Below are positions 34,654 through 43,647 of a stretch of 64,000 nucleotides of DNA, piece by piece. The DNA is taken from the NCBI RefSeq assembly GCF_019429565.1, contig NZ_JAHXSA010000001.1, forward strand, positions 186,001 to 250,000, written 5' to 3'. The DNA is from Schaalia sp. ORNL0103. GTDB lineage: Bacteria > Actinomycetota > Actinomycetes > Actinomycetales > Actinomycetaceae. Each line of letters opens with the position of its first letter. The first letter of the stretch is position 1. The notes beneath the pieces were generated by a model. It saw only the letters and a list, made by a program, of their open reading frames with translations. It had not been told where the DNA came from and ran no database searches. The position numbers and the translations under genes are program-made.

Positions 34654-35502
34654 ATGGTGAAGCGAATTGACCCCCACACTCATAGCGCGTATTCAGACGG
34701 GACGGATACGCCCGCGCAGCTCCTGGCTATCGCCGCGCAGGCCGGGCTCGACGCCATCGCGCTGACGGACCACGACACGACGGCCGGATGGGACGAGGCC
34801 GTGGCCGCCGTCGCGGACACCGGCGTGAGCCTCATCCGGGGCGCCGAGATGTCGTGCTCCTCCTCGGGGTTCACCGTGCACCTCCTGGCCTACCTTTTCG
34901 ACCCGGCTAACCCCAGCCTCGTCGATAATTTCCGACGCACGCGCGAGGACCGCGAGACGCGCGCCGCGCGCATGGTCGAGAACCTGTCGGCTGACTACCC
35001 GATTACGTTGGACGACGTGCTCGCCTTCGCGCCCGAGGGCGGCCCCGTGGGGCGCCCGCACATCGCCGACGCGCTCGTCGCCGCCGGTGCCTTCCCCGAC
35101 CGTAGCGCCGCTTTCGTCGAGGCCCTGCATCCGTCGGGTCCCTACTACGTGCACCATTGGGCGCCCGACCCGGTCGAGGCCGTGCGCTGCGTGCGGCAGG
35201 CCGGGGGAGTGCCGGTCCTGGCCCACCCCCGCGCTCGCAAGCGCCAGCGCCTGCTGCCCGAGGCCGTCATCGCCGACATGGCGGCGGCCGGCCTCTTCGG
35301 CATCGAGCGCGACCACCGCGACCACGCGCCCGAGGACCGTGCCGACGTCGAGCGCATCGCCAGCGAGTTGGGCCTGGCGATGTTCGGCTCCTCCGACTAC
35401 CACGGGACGGGCAAGCCGAACCGTATCGGCGAAAACACGACGGACCCGCAGGTGATCGCCGAGGTCATCGCGCAGGGCGCCATCGAGGTGATCGAGCCGT
35501 GA
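34654..35502 (+). CDS. PHP-domain phosphoesterase (YciV/RNase AM-like)
   Basis: 282 aa. PHP metal-binding motifs: DPHTHSAYSDGT, ALTDHDTTAGW, GAEMSCS, VGRPHIADAL, PVLAHPRAR and SSDYHGTGK. Homologues of this type hydrolyse 3',5'-bisphosphonucleotides or trim RNA 5' ends. TAGTCT ends 3 nt before the ATG; a leaderless start would fit the next codon, GTG at 34657, better. The stop overlaps the marC start (GTGA), so the genes are coupled. Confidence 0.88.
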   Translation: MVKRIDPHTHSAYSDGTDTPAQLLAIAAQAGLDAIALTDHDTTAGWDEAVAAVADTGVSLIRGAEMSCSSSGFTVHLLAYLFDPANPSLVDNFRRTREDRETRAARMVENLSADYPITLDDVLAFAPEGGPVGRPHIADALVAAGAFPDRSAAFVEALHPSGPYYVHHWAPDPVEAVRCVRQAGGVPVLAHPRARKRQRLLPEAVIADMAAAGLFGIERDHRDHAPEDRADVERIASELGLAMFGSSDYHGTGKPNRIGENTTDPQVIAEVIAQGAIEVIEP

Positions 35503-36128
35503 GCCTCTTCGACGTCACCCTCTTCGCGACCGCCTTCGCGACACTGACGGTCATTATGGACCCCATTGGGACCGTGCCCGTCTTCCTGGGGCTCACCGCC
35601 CGTTACTCCCAGCCCAAGCAGCGGCGCGCCGCCATCCAGGCCACCTCCGTGTCCTTCGGCGTCATCTTGACCTTCGCGATCCTGGGCGGGCAGATCCTGC
35701 GCCTCCTGCATATTTCGATGGAGGCCCTCCAGCTCTCCGGCGGCGTCCTGCTCTTCCTCGTCGCCATGGAACTCCTCATGGGCACGGACTCGTCCTCACC
35801 GGACACGGGGGACGAGGGCGTCAACGTTGCGCTCGTCCCGCTGGGGACGCCGCTGCTCGCCGGCCCCGGCTCGATCGTCGCCGTCATGGTGGCCGTCGGA
35901 CAGGCCGGAACGAACGTGGGATCGTGGATCGCTGTCATCGTCGCCGTCGTGCTCGCACACATCGTCATGTGGCTGACCATGCGCTTCTCGCTGATGCTCT
36001 CCAGGGCGCTTGGCCCCGGCGGCATCATGCTGCTGACAAAGATCTCCGGTCTGCTGCTGGCCGCCATTGCGACGCAGCTCATCATGGAGGGAATCTTCCA
36101 GTTCATTGCGACCGCCAAGCTGTCCTGA
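35499..36128 (+). CDS. MarC family inner membrane protein
   Basis: 209 aa from GTG 35499, overlapping the PHP gene by 4 bases. Six hydrophobic segments and family motifs DPIGTVPVFLGLT, GVLLFLVAMELLMG, VPLGTPLLAGPGSI and KISGLLLAAIATQLIMEGI identify MarC/UPF0056. The role is unknown: multidrug resistance was suggested for E. coli MarC and later not supported. It is the end of a two-gene unit; the next ~200 bp are AT-richer and lead to a surface-protein gene. Confidence 0.9.
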   Translation: MSLFDVTLFATAFATLTVIMDPIGTVPVFLGLTARYSQPKQRRAAIQATSVSFGVILTFAILGGQILRLLHISMEALQLSGGVLLFLVAMELLMGTDSSSPDTGDEGVNVALVPLGTPLLAGPGSIVAVMVAVGQAGTNVGSWIAVIVAVVLAHIVMWLTMRFSLMLSRALGPGGIMLLTKISGLLLAAIATQLIMEGIFQFIATAKLS

Positions 36129-36328
36129 CCTGGTTGTTCTCGCGCGCGGCGGAGCCGAACAAAGCCCCGCGAAAAAGTGGGGTGCGACTCGCCGATGCGT
36201 GATTTTCGAGAATCTGTGCGTAATGGTCAGGAAATGTTGTAGGGTGGGCGAGAACGCCGTGACGCGCACGGCCCGCACTGGTCAGGGTCACGCATTCATC
36301 CCTCACCACAATTGTTCCAGGAGAAACA

Positions 36329-36889
36329 ATGAAGAAGACGACCTCTTCCCTGTTCGCCGCCACCGCGGCACTCGGTCTGATCGCCGCTTCGGCCGGCGTT
36401 GCTTTCGCCGCCGAGACCCCCGTCACCGAGCAGCCCTCGACCCCGGCCACCGAGGCCCCGGCCACCGAGCAGCCCTCGACCCCGGCCACCGAGGATCCGG
36501 CCCCCGAGCAGCCCTCGACCCCGGCCACCGAGGATCCGGCCCCCGAGCAGCCCTCCACCGAGGACCCGACTCCCGAGCAGCCCGCTACCGAGGATCCGGC
36601 CCCCGCCGTCGACCCGGCCCCCGCCGCCGATCAGGGTGGCGCTGGCGCTGCCTCCGGCCCCGTCGGCACCACCGGCGTGACCACCCGCGGCCAGATCTCC
36701 ACCGGCAACGGCCCGGCCCCCGTCTCCGCTCGTGGCGGCATCCGCAATACGAACGCTCCGGCCGGCACCCCCGCCGCCTCGAACCCGACGCTGGCCAACA
36801 CCGGCTCCGTCGCTTCGATCGCCGCTGGCGCTGGCGTTATCGCGCTGGCCGGTGGCGTGACCCTGGTGGTTGCTCGCAAGCGCCACTGA
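36329..36889 (+). CDS. Small LAxTG-anchored surface protein with Pro/Thr/Glu repeats
   Basis: 186 aa. Signal peptide KKTTSSLFAATAALGLIAASAGVAFA, then a repeat region (~30-95) built from EQPSTPATEDPAP-type units: three of 13 residues and two of 10. A Gly/Ala/Thr linker follows, then a sorting signal LANTG (L155-G159), a hydrophobic helix and the basic tail ARKRH. LAxTG is the motif recognised by class E sortases in high-GC Gram-positives. The protein is probably a stalk or spacer on the wall. The near-identical 39-bp DNA repeats should vary in number between strains. CAGGAGAAAC precedes the ATG. Confidence 0.82.
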   Translation: MKKTTSSLFAATAALGLIAASAGVAFAAETPVTEQPSTPATEAPATEQPSTPATEDPAPEQPSTPATEDPAPEQPSTEDPTPEQPATEDPAPAVDPAPAADQGGAGAASGPVGTTGVTTRGQISTGNGPAPVSARGGIRNTNAPAGTPAASNPTLANTGSVASIAAGAGVIALAGGVTLVVARKRH

Positions 36890-36909
36890 GGCATCTTTGC
36901 CTGGCAAGC

Positions 36910-36946
36910 AACGCGGGCCCGCTCGATTCGAGCGGGCCCGCGTTTT
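36910..36946 (+). terminator. Terminator after the small LAxTG protein
   Basis: Two 17-bp arms, AACGCGGGCCCGCTCGA and TCGAGCGGGCCCGCGTT, one base apart and followed by TT, 20 nt after the stop. Confidence 0.9.
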
Positions 36947-37111
36947 GTCTAGTTTGCGCAGATCGCGCGATAGTTGTGCACGAACGTGCAGTTAGAAACC
37001 GCGAATTTGCACCGAAAAATCACCGTTTCGCCTTGAAATGATGCGTGCATCACATGCACAATGGAACTACCGAAAGTCACCATGAATTGAGCCCTCATGA
37101 TGAACCGGTGA

Positions 37112-37207
37112 TGGGAAGTGGCACCACTCATCAAGAGCGGTGCCACTTTCCTGTTGATGCGTCCCTGCGGAGCGTGCCCCCCGCAGGGACGCGCCCTGCG
37201 GGGGGCA
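37112..37207 (-). terminator. Cluster of three hairpins after the large LAxTG protein
   Basis: Reading from the gene outward: arms TGCCCCCCGCAGGG (37175-37188) and CCCTGCGGGGGGCA (37194-37207), an alternative pairing of GCGTCCCTGCGG with CCGCAGGGACGC, and AAGTGGCACC / GGTGCCACTT (37113-37146). The first two compete for the same bases. The first hairpin starts 6 nt past the stop. The region between here and 36946 holds no gene. Confidence 0.7.
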
Positions 37208-37212
37208 ATCCG

Positions 37213-38712
37213 TCAGTGCTGGCGACGGCGCAGAGCCAGAGCTCCCAGGCCTGCCAGTCCAGCCATGATGGCCGCACCGGCCAGCATCGGGGTGTCAGCA
37301 CCCGTGCGAGCGAGGTTGCCGCTCGGGGTTGCGGACGGAGCGGGAGCGGGGGTCGTCGGCTCGGGCGTCGGGGAATCCGACGGCGCCGGCGTGGTCGGCA
37401 CCTCGGTGGGAACCGTGCACTCGCTGTCCGTGCCGGTCAGCCAGTTGTGCAGGACGATCGGGGCCAGGACCGGGGAGCCCTCGAGGGTCTCGCCGGTCAG
37501 GATGCCGTTGATGTTGAAGGAGAAGCCGGAGTTGGCCGGCATGTGCTTGATCGTGACGGTGATGGTCTTGCCGTCCTCGCTGACCTTGATATCGCCCAGG
37601 CCCTCGACAGTGTTCTTGAAGCCGTTACCCTGGAGCGCGCCGGCACCGGGGTTGGAGATCGTGTTGATCGTGGAGGCGTCGAACTTCAGGCCCTGGACGG
37701 CCTTGATCGTCAGCGTCGCGTTGGTGAGGTCCTTGTGGGTGGCGCCGTAGAGGCGCAGGGTGCGCGAGTCGCCGACCTTCGGATCGGTACCGGTGGCAAC
37801 GAACCAGCCATCAGCGTTGGCCTCGCCCCACTTGGGCTCCTCAGAACCCCAGGAGCCCGCGTACTTGTTGCGCTCGTTGATGTCGCGCGAGTAGGGGCTC
37901 CACACGGTGCGGTCCACGGTCGTGACCTGGCACTTGGCGAGCTCGGGGGTCTCGGGGGTGGGCAGGTCTCCGCACACCTGGCCGTCGGCCGGGAACTGGG
38001 CGCCGACCAGGTTGGCGGACGCGGTCGAGGACTCGGCGCCCTCGGGGAAGGTGCCCGTGAACTGGAAGACAGTGCCGGTGTTGGCGTCGAGGCCCTTGTT
38101 CAGCGTGATGGTCCAAATGTTCTTGGCAGCGTCGGTCAGGGTGGCGGTGAAGTCGCCGTCATTCCACGTGTACTCGGCTTCACGCGGGCCCCAGGCCTGC
38201 ATGTATGCGTTGAGGCCCGCGCGGGTCTCGATCTTGCCGATGAAGGTGGTGTCGGCCATGTCGTCGGGCAGGTCGACGGTGATCGTCGTGCCGGCGGCCA
38301 GCTTGTTCTTCGTGGCCACGGGGAAGCGCCAGTTCTGCATGGAACCGGCGATCCAGTGGTTGGCCTCGAACATGCCCGGAGCAGTGTAGGTCTCGGTGTT
38401 GAAGTTCGTCGAGATCTTCGATTTGTAGCCGTTGTTCGAGCCGGTGGCGACCTTGTTGACGGTGCCGTCGGAGTTACGGGTGATGTCGGCAGGGTTCACC
38501 AGCTCGGGGTGGTGGGCCAGGATGTCCGTGTCGAGGATCGCCGCGGCGGTCCAGTCGGCGCGGCACGCGGTGGACTTGTCGCCGTTGGCGGTGCCGGGAC
38601 CCGTGGGCTGGTTCTCGTCGGAGGGCGAGGCCATGGCGGGGCCTGCGATCAGGGCGGTCGCGAGCGTGGCGCTCAGAGCGGTTGCGATGGTCAACTTATG
38701 CATCGGTTTCAT
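37213..38712 (-). CDS. Large LAxTG-anchored surface protein
   Basis: 499 aa. ATG with GAGGAACACG upstream. Signal peptide (about 1-28, ending AGPAMA), then ~400 residues of predicted beta-rich ectodomain without a family I recognise. It carries several TxTxxLPDDM and FTGTFPEG-like strands typical of bacterial adhesin beta-sandwiches, and Cys residues at about 50, 253 and 262. A Pro/Thr/Ser wall-spanning stretch (PTTPAPSDSPTPEPTTPAP) precedes the sorting signal LARTG (from L467), a membrane helix and RRRQH. Anchoring by a class E sortase and a role in adhesion are inferred. No sortase gene lies nearby. Confidence 0.8.
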   Translation of the reverse strand: MKPMHKLTIATALSATLATALIAGPAMASPSDENQPTGPGTANGDKSTACRADWTAAAILDTDILAHHPELVNPADITRNSDGTVNKVATGSNNGYKSKISTNFNTETYTAPGMFEANHWIAGSMQNWRFPVATKNKLAAGTTITVDLPDDMADTTFIGKIETRAGLNAYMQAWGPREAEYTWNDGDFTATLTDAAKNIWTITLNKGLDANTGTVFQFTGTFPEGAESSTASANLVGAQFPADGQVCGDLPTPETPELAKCQVTTVDRTVWSPYSRDINERNKYAGSWGSEEPKWGEANADGWFVATGTDPKVGDSRTLRLYGATHKDLTNATLTIKAVQGLKFDASTINTISNPGAGALQGNGFKNTVEGLGDIKVSEDGKTITVTIKHMPANSGFSFNINGILTGETLEGSPVLAPIVLHNWLTGTDSECTVPTEVPTTPAPSDSPTPEPTTPAPAPSATPSGNLARTGADTPMLAGAAIMAGLAGLGALALRRRQH

Positions 38713-38833
38713 CGTGTTCCTCGTGTTGAAGGTGATTCAGTCTCAAGAATACTGGCCGCGTGGGCTATTGTTGGCCCGGTCAGTATTGGTTACATGAGAA
38801 CCTTAATCCATGAACACTGACCGTGTCTCGCGT

Positions 38834-38865
38834 TTGCGAAAAAACATTGAGGGAATTTTTCGCAA
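38834..38865. promoter_or_regulatory. Inverted repeat in the divergent region before glgP
   Basis: TTGCGAAAAA (38834-38843) and TTTTTCGCAA (38856-38865) form a 10-bp perfect inverted repeat with a 12-nt gap, inside the ~390-bp non-coding region between the divergent surface-protein and glgP genes. It may be an operator or a weak terminator. No other structure is evident in this region apart from GC-rich short repeats just before glgP. Confidence 0.35.
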
Positions 38866-39103
38866 CTTGCTGCAGGTGGGGATTGGTTGCCGTTTGTAAA
38901 GGCGCGACTATCTGGGTCTTTAGTCGTGGGCTGGAATTGACAGGTGGATTCCGTCACGTGGCTGGGGGTGGGGTTTCTCCCAGTGCTGTGTCAGAACAGG
39001 GAATTGGGCCACACACTCGCTACCCTCTAGAGGTGAAGCCAGCCCCGACCCGGGGCGCTCGCCCCCGCGGCGGGCACGGCGCAGTTACACAAAAGGAAAT
39101 CGT

Positions 39104-41470
39104 ATGACGCTGGATCTGACGCAGTCGCTGCCCTCTCATGTGCGCGCGACCTCTGGACGCCCCGTTGAAGATTCGACCCTGATGGAAGTGTGGCAGGGGC
39201 TCTCCGCCGCAATCGTCGATCAGATCGCCGATAACTGGGCCGCCACCACGGAGCGTTACGCCAAGGGCCGTCAGGAACACTACTTCTCCGCCGAGTTCCT
39301 CATGGGCCGAGCCCTGCTCAACAACCTGTCGAACCTTGGCCTCGTCGAGAAGGCTCGTGAAGCCCTCGCCGCCTACGGCCTTGACCTCGGTCAGGTCCTC
39401 GAAGAGGAGCCGGACGCTGCCCTCGGTAACGGTGGTCTCGGCCGCCTCGCCGCCTGCTTCCTGGACTCCTGCGCCACCCTCGACCTGCCTGTGCGCGGCT
39501 ACGGCATCCTGTACCGCTACGGTCTGTTCAAGCAGCTCTTCGACAACGGCTTCCAGACCGAGCATCCGGACCCGTGGATGGAGGAGGGCTACCCCTTCGT
39601 TACCCGCCGCGAAGAGCGCTCCCGCATCGTCTCCTACGCGGACCTGACCGTGCGCGCCGTCCCCTACGACATCGCGATCACCGGCTACGGCACCAAGAAC
39701 GTGGGCACCCTGCGCCTGTGGAAGGCCGAGCCCATCGAGGAATTCGACTACGACGCCTTCAACTCCCAGCGCTTCACCGACGCCATCGTCGACCGTGAGC
39801 GCACCATGGACATCTCCCGTGTCCTGTACCCCAACGACACCACGTTCGAGGGCAAGGTCCTGCGCGTGCGCCAGCAGTACTTCTTCTGCTCCGCCTCCCT
39901 GCAGGAAATCGTCGCCAACTACGTGCGTCACCACGGCACCGACCTGACCGGCTTCGCCGAGTACAACGCCGTCCAGCTCAACGACACCCACCCGGTCCTC
40001 GCCATCCCCGAGCTCATGCGCATCCTCATGGACGAGCATGGCCTCGGCTGGGAAGAGGCCTGGAAGGTCGTCTCCAAGACCTTCGCCTACACGAACCACA
40101 CGGTTCTGGCCGAGGCCCTCGAGACCTGGGATATCCACATCTTCGATCGCCTGTTCCCGCGCATCGCCGAAATCGTGCGCGAGATCGACCGTCGCTTCCG
40201 CATCGACATGGCCGAGCGCGGCCTCGACCAGGGCACCATCGACTACATGGCCCCCGTCGCCGGCAACACCGTGCGCATGGCCTGGATCGCCTGCTACGCG
40301 TCCTACTCCATCAACGGCGTCGCCGCCCTCCACACGGAGATCATCAAGCGCGACACCCTCAAGGAGTGGTACGCCATCTGGCCCGAGCGCTTCAACAACA
40401 AGACCAACGGCGTGACCCCGCGCCGCTGGCTCAAGCAGTGCAACCCCCGCCTGGCAGCCCTCCTCGACGAGGTCACCGGCTCCGACGCGTGGGTCCGCGA
40501 CCTCACCGAGCTGTCCAAGTTCACCGAGGCCGGTACCGACAAGGTGCTCGAGCGCCTGGCCGAGATCAAGCACGCCAACAAGGTCGACTTCGCCGCGTGG
40601 GTCAAGGCGCGCGAGGGCGTCGAGATCGATCCCGACGCGATCTTCGACGTTCAGATCAAGCGTCTGCACGAGTACAAGCGCCAGCTGCTCAACGCCTTCT
40701 ACGTCCTGGACCTGTACTTCCGTATGAAGGACGATCCGACGCTGGACACCCCCAACCGCGTGTTCATCTTCGGTGCCAAGGCTGCCCCCGGCTACATCCG
40801 CGCCAAGGCCATCATCAAGCTCATCAACGCCATCGCGGAGCTGGTGAACAACGACGAGGACATCAACGGCCGTATCAAGGTCGTCTTCGTCCACAACTAC
40901 AACGTCTCGCCCGCCGAGCACATCATCCCCGCCGCCGACGTCTCCGAGCAGATCTCGATGGCCGGCAAGGAGGCCTCGGGCACGTCCAACATGAAGTTCA
41001 TGATGAACGGCGCCCTCACCCTGGGCACCCTCGACGGCGCGAACGTCGAGATTCTCGAGGCCGTGGGCGACGAGAACGCTTACATCTTCGGCGCGACCGA
41101 CGATGAGCTGCCTGAGCTGCGTCGCCACTACGACCCCCGTTGGCACTACGAGAACGTCCCCGGCCTCAAGCGCGTCATCGACGCCCTGACCGACGGTACG
41201 CTCGACGACTCCAACTCCGGCTGGTTCCACGACATCCGCCACTCGATCCTCGAGGGCGGCTACGACCCGGCCGACGTGTACTACGTCCTGGGCGACTTCG
41301 CCGCATACCGCGAGACCAAGGATCGTATGGCCGCCGACTATCGCGACCAGAAGGCCTGGAACAGCCGCGTGTGGGCGAACATCTCCCGCTCCGGCCGTTT
41401 CTCCTCGGACCGCACGATCTCCGACTATGCTCGCGAGGTCTGGCACATCGAGGGTGAGCCGATCGACTGA
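39104..41470 (+). CDS. glgP: Glycogen phosphorylase
   Basis: 788 aa, GT35 family, full length. It releases glucose-1-phosphate from glycogen or maltodextrin. Visible marks: EHYFSAEFLMGRALLNNL, LGNGGLGRLAACFLDS, NAVQLNDTHPVLAIPELMR, NNKTNGVTPRRWL, QIKRLHEYKRQLLN and the pyridoxal-phosphate site EASGTSNMKFMMNGALT, where the binding Lys is K631. AAAAGGAAA precedes the ATG. It is a single-gene unit ended by a strong hairpin, and indicates glycogen storage in this organism. Confidence 0.97.
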   Translation: MTLDLTQSLPSHVRATSGRPVEDSTLMEVWQGLSAAIVDQIADNWAATTERYAKGRQEHYFSAEFLMGRALLNNLSNLGLVEKAREALAAYGLDLGQVLEEEPDAALGNGGLGRLAACFLDSCATLDLPVRGYGILYRYGLFKQLFDNGFQTEHPDPWMEEGYPFVTRREERSRIVSYADLTVRAVPYDIAITGYGTKNVGTLRLWKAEPIEEFDYDAFNSQRFTDAIVDRERTMDISRVLYPNDTTFEGKVLRVRQQYFFCSASLQEIVANYVRHHGTDLTGFAEYNAVQLNDTHPVLAIPELMRILMDEHGLGWEEAWKVVSKTFAYTNHTVLAEALETWDIHIFDRLFPRIAEIVREIDRRFRIDMAERGLDQGTIDYMAPVAGNTVRMAWIACYASYSINGVAALHTEIIKRDTLKEWYAIWPERFNNKTNGVTPRRWLKQCNPRLAALLDEVTGSDAWVRDLTELSKFTEAGTDKVLERLAEIKHANKVDFAAWVKAREGVEIDPDAIFDVQIKRLHEYKRQLLNAFYVLDLYFRMKDDPTLDTPNRVFIFGAKAAPGYIRAKAIIKLINAIAELVNNDEDINGRIKVVFVHNYNVSPAEHIIPAADVSEQISMAGKEASGTSNMKFMMNGALTLGTLDGANVEILEAVGDENAYIFGATDDELPELRRHYDPRWHYENVPGLKRVIDALTDGTLDDSNSGWFHDIRHSILEGGYDPADVYYVLGDFAAYRETKDRMAADYRDQKAWNSRVWANISRSGRFSSDRTISDYAREVWHIEGEPID

Positions 41471-41485
41471 CGCATTCGCGCAGGG

Positions 41486-41515
41486 GAGGCCCGGAACCGC
41501 ATGGTTCCGGGCCTC
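41486..41515 (+). terminator. Terminator after glgP
   Basis: A 13-bp perfect stem (GAGGCCCGGAACC / GGTTCCGGGCCTC) with GCAT loop followed by TCTTGTT, 15 nt after the stop. Confidence 0.9.
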
Positions 41516-41560
41516 TCTTGTTGTGTGAAGACGTGTGGTTGTATCGGCATGTGGTCCAAC

Positions 41561-41618
41561 TGTATTAGTGGGTTGACACAGTTAGGCACCTGTGTCATTG
41601 TATTAGTGTATTAATACA
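41561..41618 (+). promoter_or_regulatory. Promoter and operators of the YtrA-type operon
   Basis: TTGACA at 41573-41578 is a consensus -35; a weak CATTGT or TATTAG downstream could be the -10. TGTATTAGTG occurs twice, at 41561-41570 and 41599-41608, flanking the promoter, and overlaps the perfect 12-bp palindrome TGTATTAATACA at 41607-41618. These are good operator half-sites for the GntR/YtrA regulator encoded just downstream, so autorepression is likely. Confidence 0.65.
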
Positions 41619-41640
41619 GCAAGACAGGAGGGACGCGTCG

Positions 41641-42003
41641 ATGCGCATCGATGACACCCGCCCCATCTGGATCCAGCTGGCCGACAACTTCCGCGCCCGT
41701 ATCACCGACGGCACGTGGAAGCCCGGCCAGAAGATCCCCTCCGTCCGCGACCTCGCCATCGAGGCCGGCACCAACCCCAACACCGTCCAGCGAGCCCTCG
41801 CCGCCCTCGACGACGAAGGACTCACCGTCCCCAAGCGGACGGCCGGACGATACGTCGCCACCGACGACACGGCGCTCCACGCCCTCCGCCAAGAGGATGC
41901 ACGCACTGCGGCCGACGCATTCATCCGCGCCTGCCGAGCCCTTGGCGTTGACAGCGACGGTGCTCACGGCCTCGTCGATGAACGCTGGAACGCGGACCTG
42001 TAA
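41641..42003 (+). CDS. GntR family regulator, YtrA subfamily
   Basis: 120 aa with AGGAGGGA upstream. A winged helix-turn-helix (PIWIQLADNFRARITDGTWKPGQKIPSVRDLAIEAGTNPNTVQRALAALDDEGL) is followed by only ~45 residues of helix, the short architecture of YtrA regulators, which usually repress an adjacent ABC exporter gene set and respond to cell-envelope stress. The next two genes are such a transporter, 18 nt downstream. Confidence 0.92.
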   Translation: MRIDDTRPIWIQLADNFRARITDGTWKPGQKIPSVRDLAIEAGTNPNTVQRALAALDDEGLTVPKRTAGRYVATDDTALHALRQEDARTAADAFIRACRALGVDSDGAHGLVDERWNADL

Positions 42004-42021
42004 ACCAGGAGGACAACTCTC

Positions 42022-42750
42022 ATGACCACCCAACCCACAGGCGTGAGTGCGGCCGGCCCCGGCCTCGTCGAGGTCACCGGCCTGACGAAGAGCTACCGCT
42101 CGACCCCCGCCCTGCGCGACTACAACCTGAGCCTCGAGTCTGGCCACATCGTCGGCCTCATGGGCCCCAACGGTTGCGGTAAGACCACGCTGCTCAAGAT
42201 CCTCGCCGGAGTCCTCTCCGACTACGAGGGCACCGTGACCATCGACGGGCATGCGCCCGGCGTCGCCACCAAAGCGATCGTCTCCTACCTGCCCGACGCC
42301 GACTTCCTGAACACCGACTGGACCGCTGCGGACGCCATCCGCGTCTACTCCACGTTCTTCGCCGACTTCGACGCCGACAAGGCCGCCTCGATGGTCGACT
42401 TCTTCGGACTGCCCACCGACCGCCGCCTCAGCGAGATGAGCAAGGGCATGGGGGAGAAGCTTCAGATCAGCCTCATCATGTCCCGGCGCGCCCGCGTGTA
42501 CCTGCTCGACGAACCCATTAGCGGCGTCGATCCCGCGACGCGCGACGTCATCCTCGACGGCATCCTGCGCGAATTTGACCCCGCCTCGCTGCTCATCATG
42601 TCCACCCACCTCATCTCCGACATCGAGCACTTCGTCGACTACGCGATCTTCATGAAGGACGGACAGGTCCTCCTACAGGGAGACGCCGACGACCTGCGGG
42701 CCACCCACGGCGATTCCCTCGACGCCATCTTCCGGAAGGAGTACCGCTGA
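42022..42750 (+). CDS. ABC transporter ATP-binding protein
   Basis: 242 aa. Walker A GPNGCGKTT (~48-56), Q-loop region around SYLPDADFL, signature MSKGMGEKLQIS in place of LSGGQ (usual for the YtrB-like group), Walker B VYLLDEPISGVD and switch His in STHLISD. It powers the permease encoded next, whose start overlaps its stop by one base. AGGAGGACA precedes the ATG. Confidence 0.92.
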   Translation: MTTQPTGVSAAGPGLVEVTGLTKSYRSTPALRDYNLSLESGHIVGLMGPNGCGKTTLLKILAGVLSDYEGTVTIDGHAPGVATKAIVSYLPDADFLNTDWTAADAIRVYSTFFADFDADKAASMVDFFGLPTDRRLSEMSKGMGEKLQISLIMSRRARVYLLDEPISGVDPATRDVILDGILREFDPASLLIMSTHLISDIEHFVDYAIFMKDGQVLLQGDADDLRATHGDSLDAIFRKEYR

Positions 42751-43562
42751 TGTTCACCAAACTACTTGCCTACGAAATCCGGTCGCGCGCCGTCGCGGAC
42801 GGGCGTTCCTTCGGGGCGTTTATCGTCACCATTGCCGTCGCGTCGGGAATCGTCGCCGCGGGGCTGCCGGGGATCAGTGGCTCCACCGCTGTTCTCGCCT
42901 ACGCCCTGTGTGCGCTCACGCCGGTCGCCTGCGCGATCGCGGCCCTGGCCGACTACTGGAAGACCCTCTACGGGCAGCGCGGATACTTCACGATGAGCCT
43001 GCCGATCTCCGGAAAGGTCATCTTCTGGGCGAAGAACACCCGCATCATGATCGAGTGCCTCCTGGCCCTCGTGCTGGCCGTCGGCGGAATCCTCGCCGTC
43101 GCGTCGGCCGCCGCGTGGAGCGATGGCATCAGCCTCGCCGAGTACACGGCCGGACCGCGTTCCGTCGTGGCCGGAATCCCCACCTTCACCGTGGCCCTCA
43201 TGATTGTCGTTCAGGTCATCCTGTCGATGTCCTGGGTTGTGCAGGCCTGCGCCGCCATGACGATCGGCGCTGAAGGACGATTCAACCATCTTGGCTTCGG
43301 CGCGCCCATCATCGGCTTCGTCCTGCTGTACATCGTGAACCAGGTGCTTTCCACGGTTGGCACGTTCTTCCTTCCGCTGTCCGTTACAACCGACGGACAC
43401 TTCTCCACCGAGATCATGTGGACCTCGTACCGCGCGACGATGGGAACCGAGGGCCAGCCGAACGTCATCGGCATCGGCTCCTATGTCCTCGTGCCCCTGT
43501 TCGCCCTGATCCTGGGCCTGTGGGCCTCTCGCTCGATCGAGAAGCACACGTCCCTGCGCTGA
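42750..43562 (+). CDS. ABC transporter permease (ABC-2-like)
   Basis: 270 aa with six predicted membrane helices and a cytoplasmic N-terminus (FTKLLAYEIRSR). GQRGYFTMSLPISGKVIFWAKN is the segment typical of the permeases paired with YtrA regulators. It should form a dimeric exporter with the preceding ATPase. The substrate is unknown; envelope-active peptides are known inducers for related systems. It ends the operon, with a 13-bp hairpin downstream. Confidence 0.85.
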   Translation: MFTKLLAYEIRSRAVADGRSFGAFIVTIAVASGIVAAGLPGISGSTAVLAYALCALTPVACAIAALADYWKTLYGQRGYFTMSLPISGKVIFWAKNTRIMIECLLALVLAVGGILAVASAAAWSDGISLAEYTAGPRSVVAGIPTFTVALMIVVQVILSMSWVVQACAAMTIGAEGRFNHLGFGAPIIGFVLLYIVNQVLSTVGTFFLPLSVTTDGHFSTEIMWTSYRATMGTEGQPNVIGIGSYVLVPLFALILGLWASRSIEKHTSLR

Positions 43563-43583
43563 GCGCATGACCCGCTGAGCGCC

Positions 43584-43628
43584 AGTCGGCGGTGGGATAG
43601 GATTTTGGTATCCGACCCACCGCCGACT
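43584..43628 (+). terminator. Terminator after the YtrA-type transporter operon
   Basis: A 13-bp perfect outer stem (AGTCGGCGGTGGG / CCCACCGCCGACT) with an inner GGAT/ATCC pair, 22 nt after the permease stop and close to the start of the next gene. Confidence 0.75.
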
Positions 43629-43647
43629 CGTTGTGTGAGGAGCGCAG

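Noticed and set aside
37045-39107. Plus-strand open frames opposite and upstream of the large LAxTG protein
   Set aside because: The one at 37045-38820 is a shadow of the minus-strand gene; the one at 38823-39107 covers promoter DNA with an inverted repeat and has no ribosome binding site or family.
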